A stretch of 64,000 nucleotides of DNA from Leishmania donovani (taxonomy: Eukaryota > Euglenozoa > Kinetoplastea > Trypanosomatida > Trypanosomatidae): the NCBI RefSeq assembly GCF_000227135.1, contig NC_018252.1, forward strand, positions 230,635 through 294,634, in the 5' to 3' direction. The position numbers and the translations under genes are program-made. Below, one piece after another: positions 62,501 through 64,000 of this stretch. The notes under the pieces were generated by a model, which ran no database searches, was not told the origin of the DNA, and saw only the letters and a list, made by a program, of their open reading frames with translations. Position 1 is the stretch's first letter. Each line of letters begins with the position of its first letter.

Positions 62501-63642
62501 CGGTATCCCTCCCTCGTCCAACAGCTGACGCTCTTCTGTAGGCGTGTAAAGCAGCAACCGTAAAGGAGAGAAGTGCCTGTCCTGCCTGTCTGTGTGCACG
62601 CTTTGTGGTTTTCTTCCCAGAGCTGTGTCTAAGCTCCCTGTTCCCCCCTCCCCCCCCCTGCTTCTCCCCCGCCCTTATTTCTTCTCCCTGCGTCCTTGTG
62701 CTCGCGCATTCTTTGTTGGTTTGCCGCTTCCCTCCCCTTTTTTGCTTTGTTTTCGGGGTGGTGGTGGTGGTGGTGGGGGGGGGGGTCATCTCGTTGTTGC
62801 CGATCTCTCGCTTTGTGAAGGTGTGCCGGCGTGTGTGCGTGTGCGTATGCGCTTTCGTACATCGTCGTACCCTCACGTCCTGTAGATTTGTATTCTGGCA
62901 TCACTGGCAGGCACACACGTACACGTGCATCCTCGCGTATCCAAAAGACCTCTGCCAGCATCGTGTTACGAGGCCCGCTTTTCCTTTCTTACCCTCCCCC
63001 TCCCCCAAACGTTGGGCCGTCTTTCCGTACGCACACCATCTCCCACTCGCGACTTCCTTCTCTGATTCTCTTTCTCAAGCCACCCGTCGCTTGAATTTTC
63101 GTTTTTGGCTGTGTAAGCACGTGTGTGTGTGTGCGTGCGCGTGTGTTAGCGCGTGAGCGTCGCCTTACGACAGCGCCGGTCTCTAGCGTTCTGACAAGGC
63201 CGAGACAGAGGAACGCAACGCAGCGCTGCGCGCAACGAAAAAAAGAACCGAAAAGCAGAGAGCGAGTGAGCGAGAGAAGGCCACACGGAGCCAGCAAGGC
63301 GCAGATTGTGTTCATCAACACACCTTCGTCTCGGAGTCGTTTTCGTTTTTTTTCTTCTGTGCCCGTATACATACACATACACACATATACATCTATTTGC
63401 TCGTTGTGTTGTGCATCTCTCTGGTCCCCCCCCCCTTCCGCTCCTACTCCACCATTTCGTGATAGCGTGCTCTCTTTGTTCCGCTGCCCCTCCTCCCACG
63501 TACACGCAGACAGAGAGAGGGAGGGAATCCGAACCGAGAGCGGACTGGTGTGTGGCGAGTTTGCGGCACCCGCCCCGCTCCACCCACACCCCACCAAAGA
63601 AAAAAAAACAGAACGGGAAGCCAAAAACGGGGCACTGCCACG
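59565..63642. other. Gene-free 4.1 kb region
   Basis: Mixed at first (59570-60480), then C/T-rich with TG/CA runs, C runs (60651-60661, 63426-63436) and a G-rich tract (62755-62786). Frames of up to 285 codons exist near the right end but are out of frame with the next gene or translate simple sequence. No gene supported; expected to hold the 3' UTR of the DNL gene and the leader of the right-edge gene. Confidence 0.6.
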
Positions 63643-64000
63643 ATGTCCACTGCCGTCTTCGAACTGTTCAGTAAGCTCGCCGGGGTGGCCAGTGCCGGCC
63701 ATCAAGGGACCCCATCTGCCCTCGAGATGGCACCACCGCAGATGCTCCTGCCAACAGACGAGGAGTGTGTGCTGTACGGGCAGAAGAAGCCGATTGTGTT
63801 CTTCTACGAGCCACGGGGAGCGCAGCAGCTCGCCAGCGGCGCGGCGGATGGTAACTCCGGACCCGGTGCCGGCGCGGCTCTCACCTCAAGCAGCCGCACA
63901 AGTTTATTGCAAGAGTGGCCAGCAGAGTTGTCTGCAGCGCAGCTGGTGTCCCCGGGGACGACGGTGCATGCACTCCGCGTGACGAACGCCGAAGATGACC
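63643..64000 (+). CDS. 5' part of a gene of unknown function, cut by the window edge
   Basis: The frame opens at the ATG at 63643 (MSTAVFELFSKLAGVASAG) and is open to the right edge, 119 codons. The composition changes from C/T-rich to balanced GC-rich at the ATG, as at other gene starts here. Visible segments include ECVLYGQKKPIVFFYEPRGA, a Gly/Ala/Ser-rich patch, and SRTSLLQEWPAELSAAQLV. No motif recognised in this fragment. A longer overlapping plus-strand frame (63125-63982) is in another phase and mostly translates flanking DNA. Confidence 0.72.
   Translation, partial: MSTAVFELFSKLAGVASAGHQGTPSALEMAPPQMLLPTDEECVLYGQKKPIVFFYEPRGAQQLASGAADGNSGPGAGAALTSSSRTSLLQEWPAELSAAQLVSPGTTVHALRVTNAEDD

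Noticed and set aside
63125..63982. 285-codon plus-strand frame overlapping the right-edge gene
   Set aside because: Different phase from the MSTAVFELF frame; the first 170 codons are leader DNA and the remainder shows Arg/Ser/Cys-rich out-of-frame composition.

Overview
The window is trypanosomatid nuclear DNA and almost certainly Leishmania. Genes are GC-rich and intronless, they lie in long same-strand blocks, and they are separated by kilobases of pyrimidine- or purine-rich, microsatellite-laden DNA that holds trans-splicing signals (polypyrimidine tract then AG). Degenerate retroposon fragments resembling Leishmania SIDERs also occur. Tandem eIF5A genes followed by a RAD16-like helicase and a PP2C match my memory of Leishmania chromosome 25; I could not check that assignment.

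Layout. From 1 to 25,457 every gene is on the minus strand: a very long serine-rich protein running off the left edge, two large proteins of unknown function (1058 and 541 aa), a SCAMP membrane-trafficking protein, a thioredoxin with a SAP-like tail, and two kinetoplastid-type unknowns (279 and 183 aa). From about 26,067 to the right edge every gene is on the plus strand: a candidate 67-aa protein, an eIF5A array (two full copies, one 5'-truncated copy, sequence gaps), RAD16-like SNF2/RING helicase, PP2C phosphatase, a Skp1-like protein, two paralogous Cys-rich membrane proteins with Pro/Gln/Tyr-rich tails, a large ankyrin/multi-pass membrane protein, a mitochondrial DNL zinc-finger (Hsp70 escort) protein, and the 5' end of one more gene. 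The two blocks diverge from a strand-switch region of about 0.6-1.5 kb (25,458-26,945), which in these organisms is where RNA polymerase II starts on both strands.

Trypanosomatid genes are transcribed as long polycistronic units and matured by trans-splicing and polyadenylation, so adjacency here does not imply a shared pathway. Control should sit mainly in the untranslated regions, which are unusually long in places: 6.6 kb without a gene either side of two of the genes, and 4-6 kb in several others. SIDER-like sequences occur near 17.1, 19.3-20.4, 29.7 and 47.9-48.4 kb.

The sequence has four runs of N (99, 12, 443 and 99 bases), three of them next to exact repeats. Parts of the eIF5A array and the 19-20 kb SIDER region are therefore probably incomplete or misassembled. 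For several genes the longest possible reading frame begins inside a polypyrimidine splice tract; I have used the first ATG after the likely acceptor instead.
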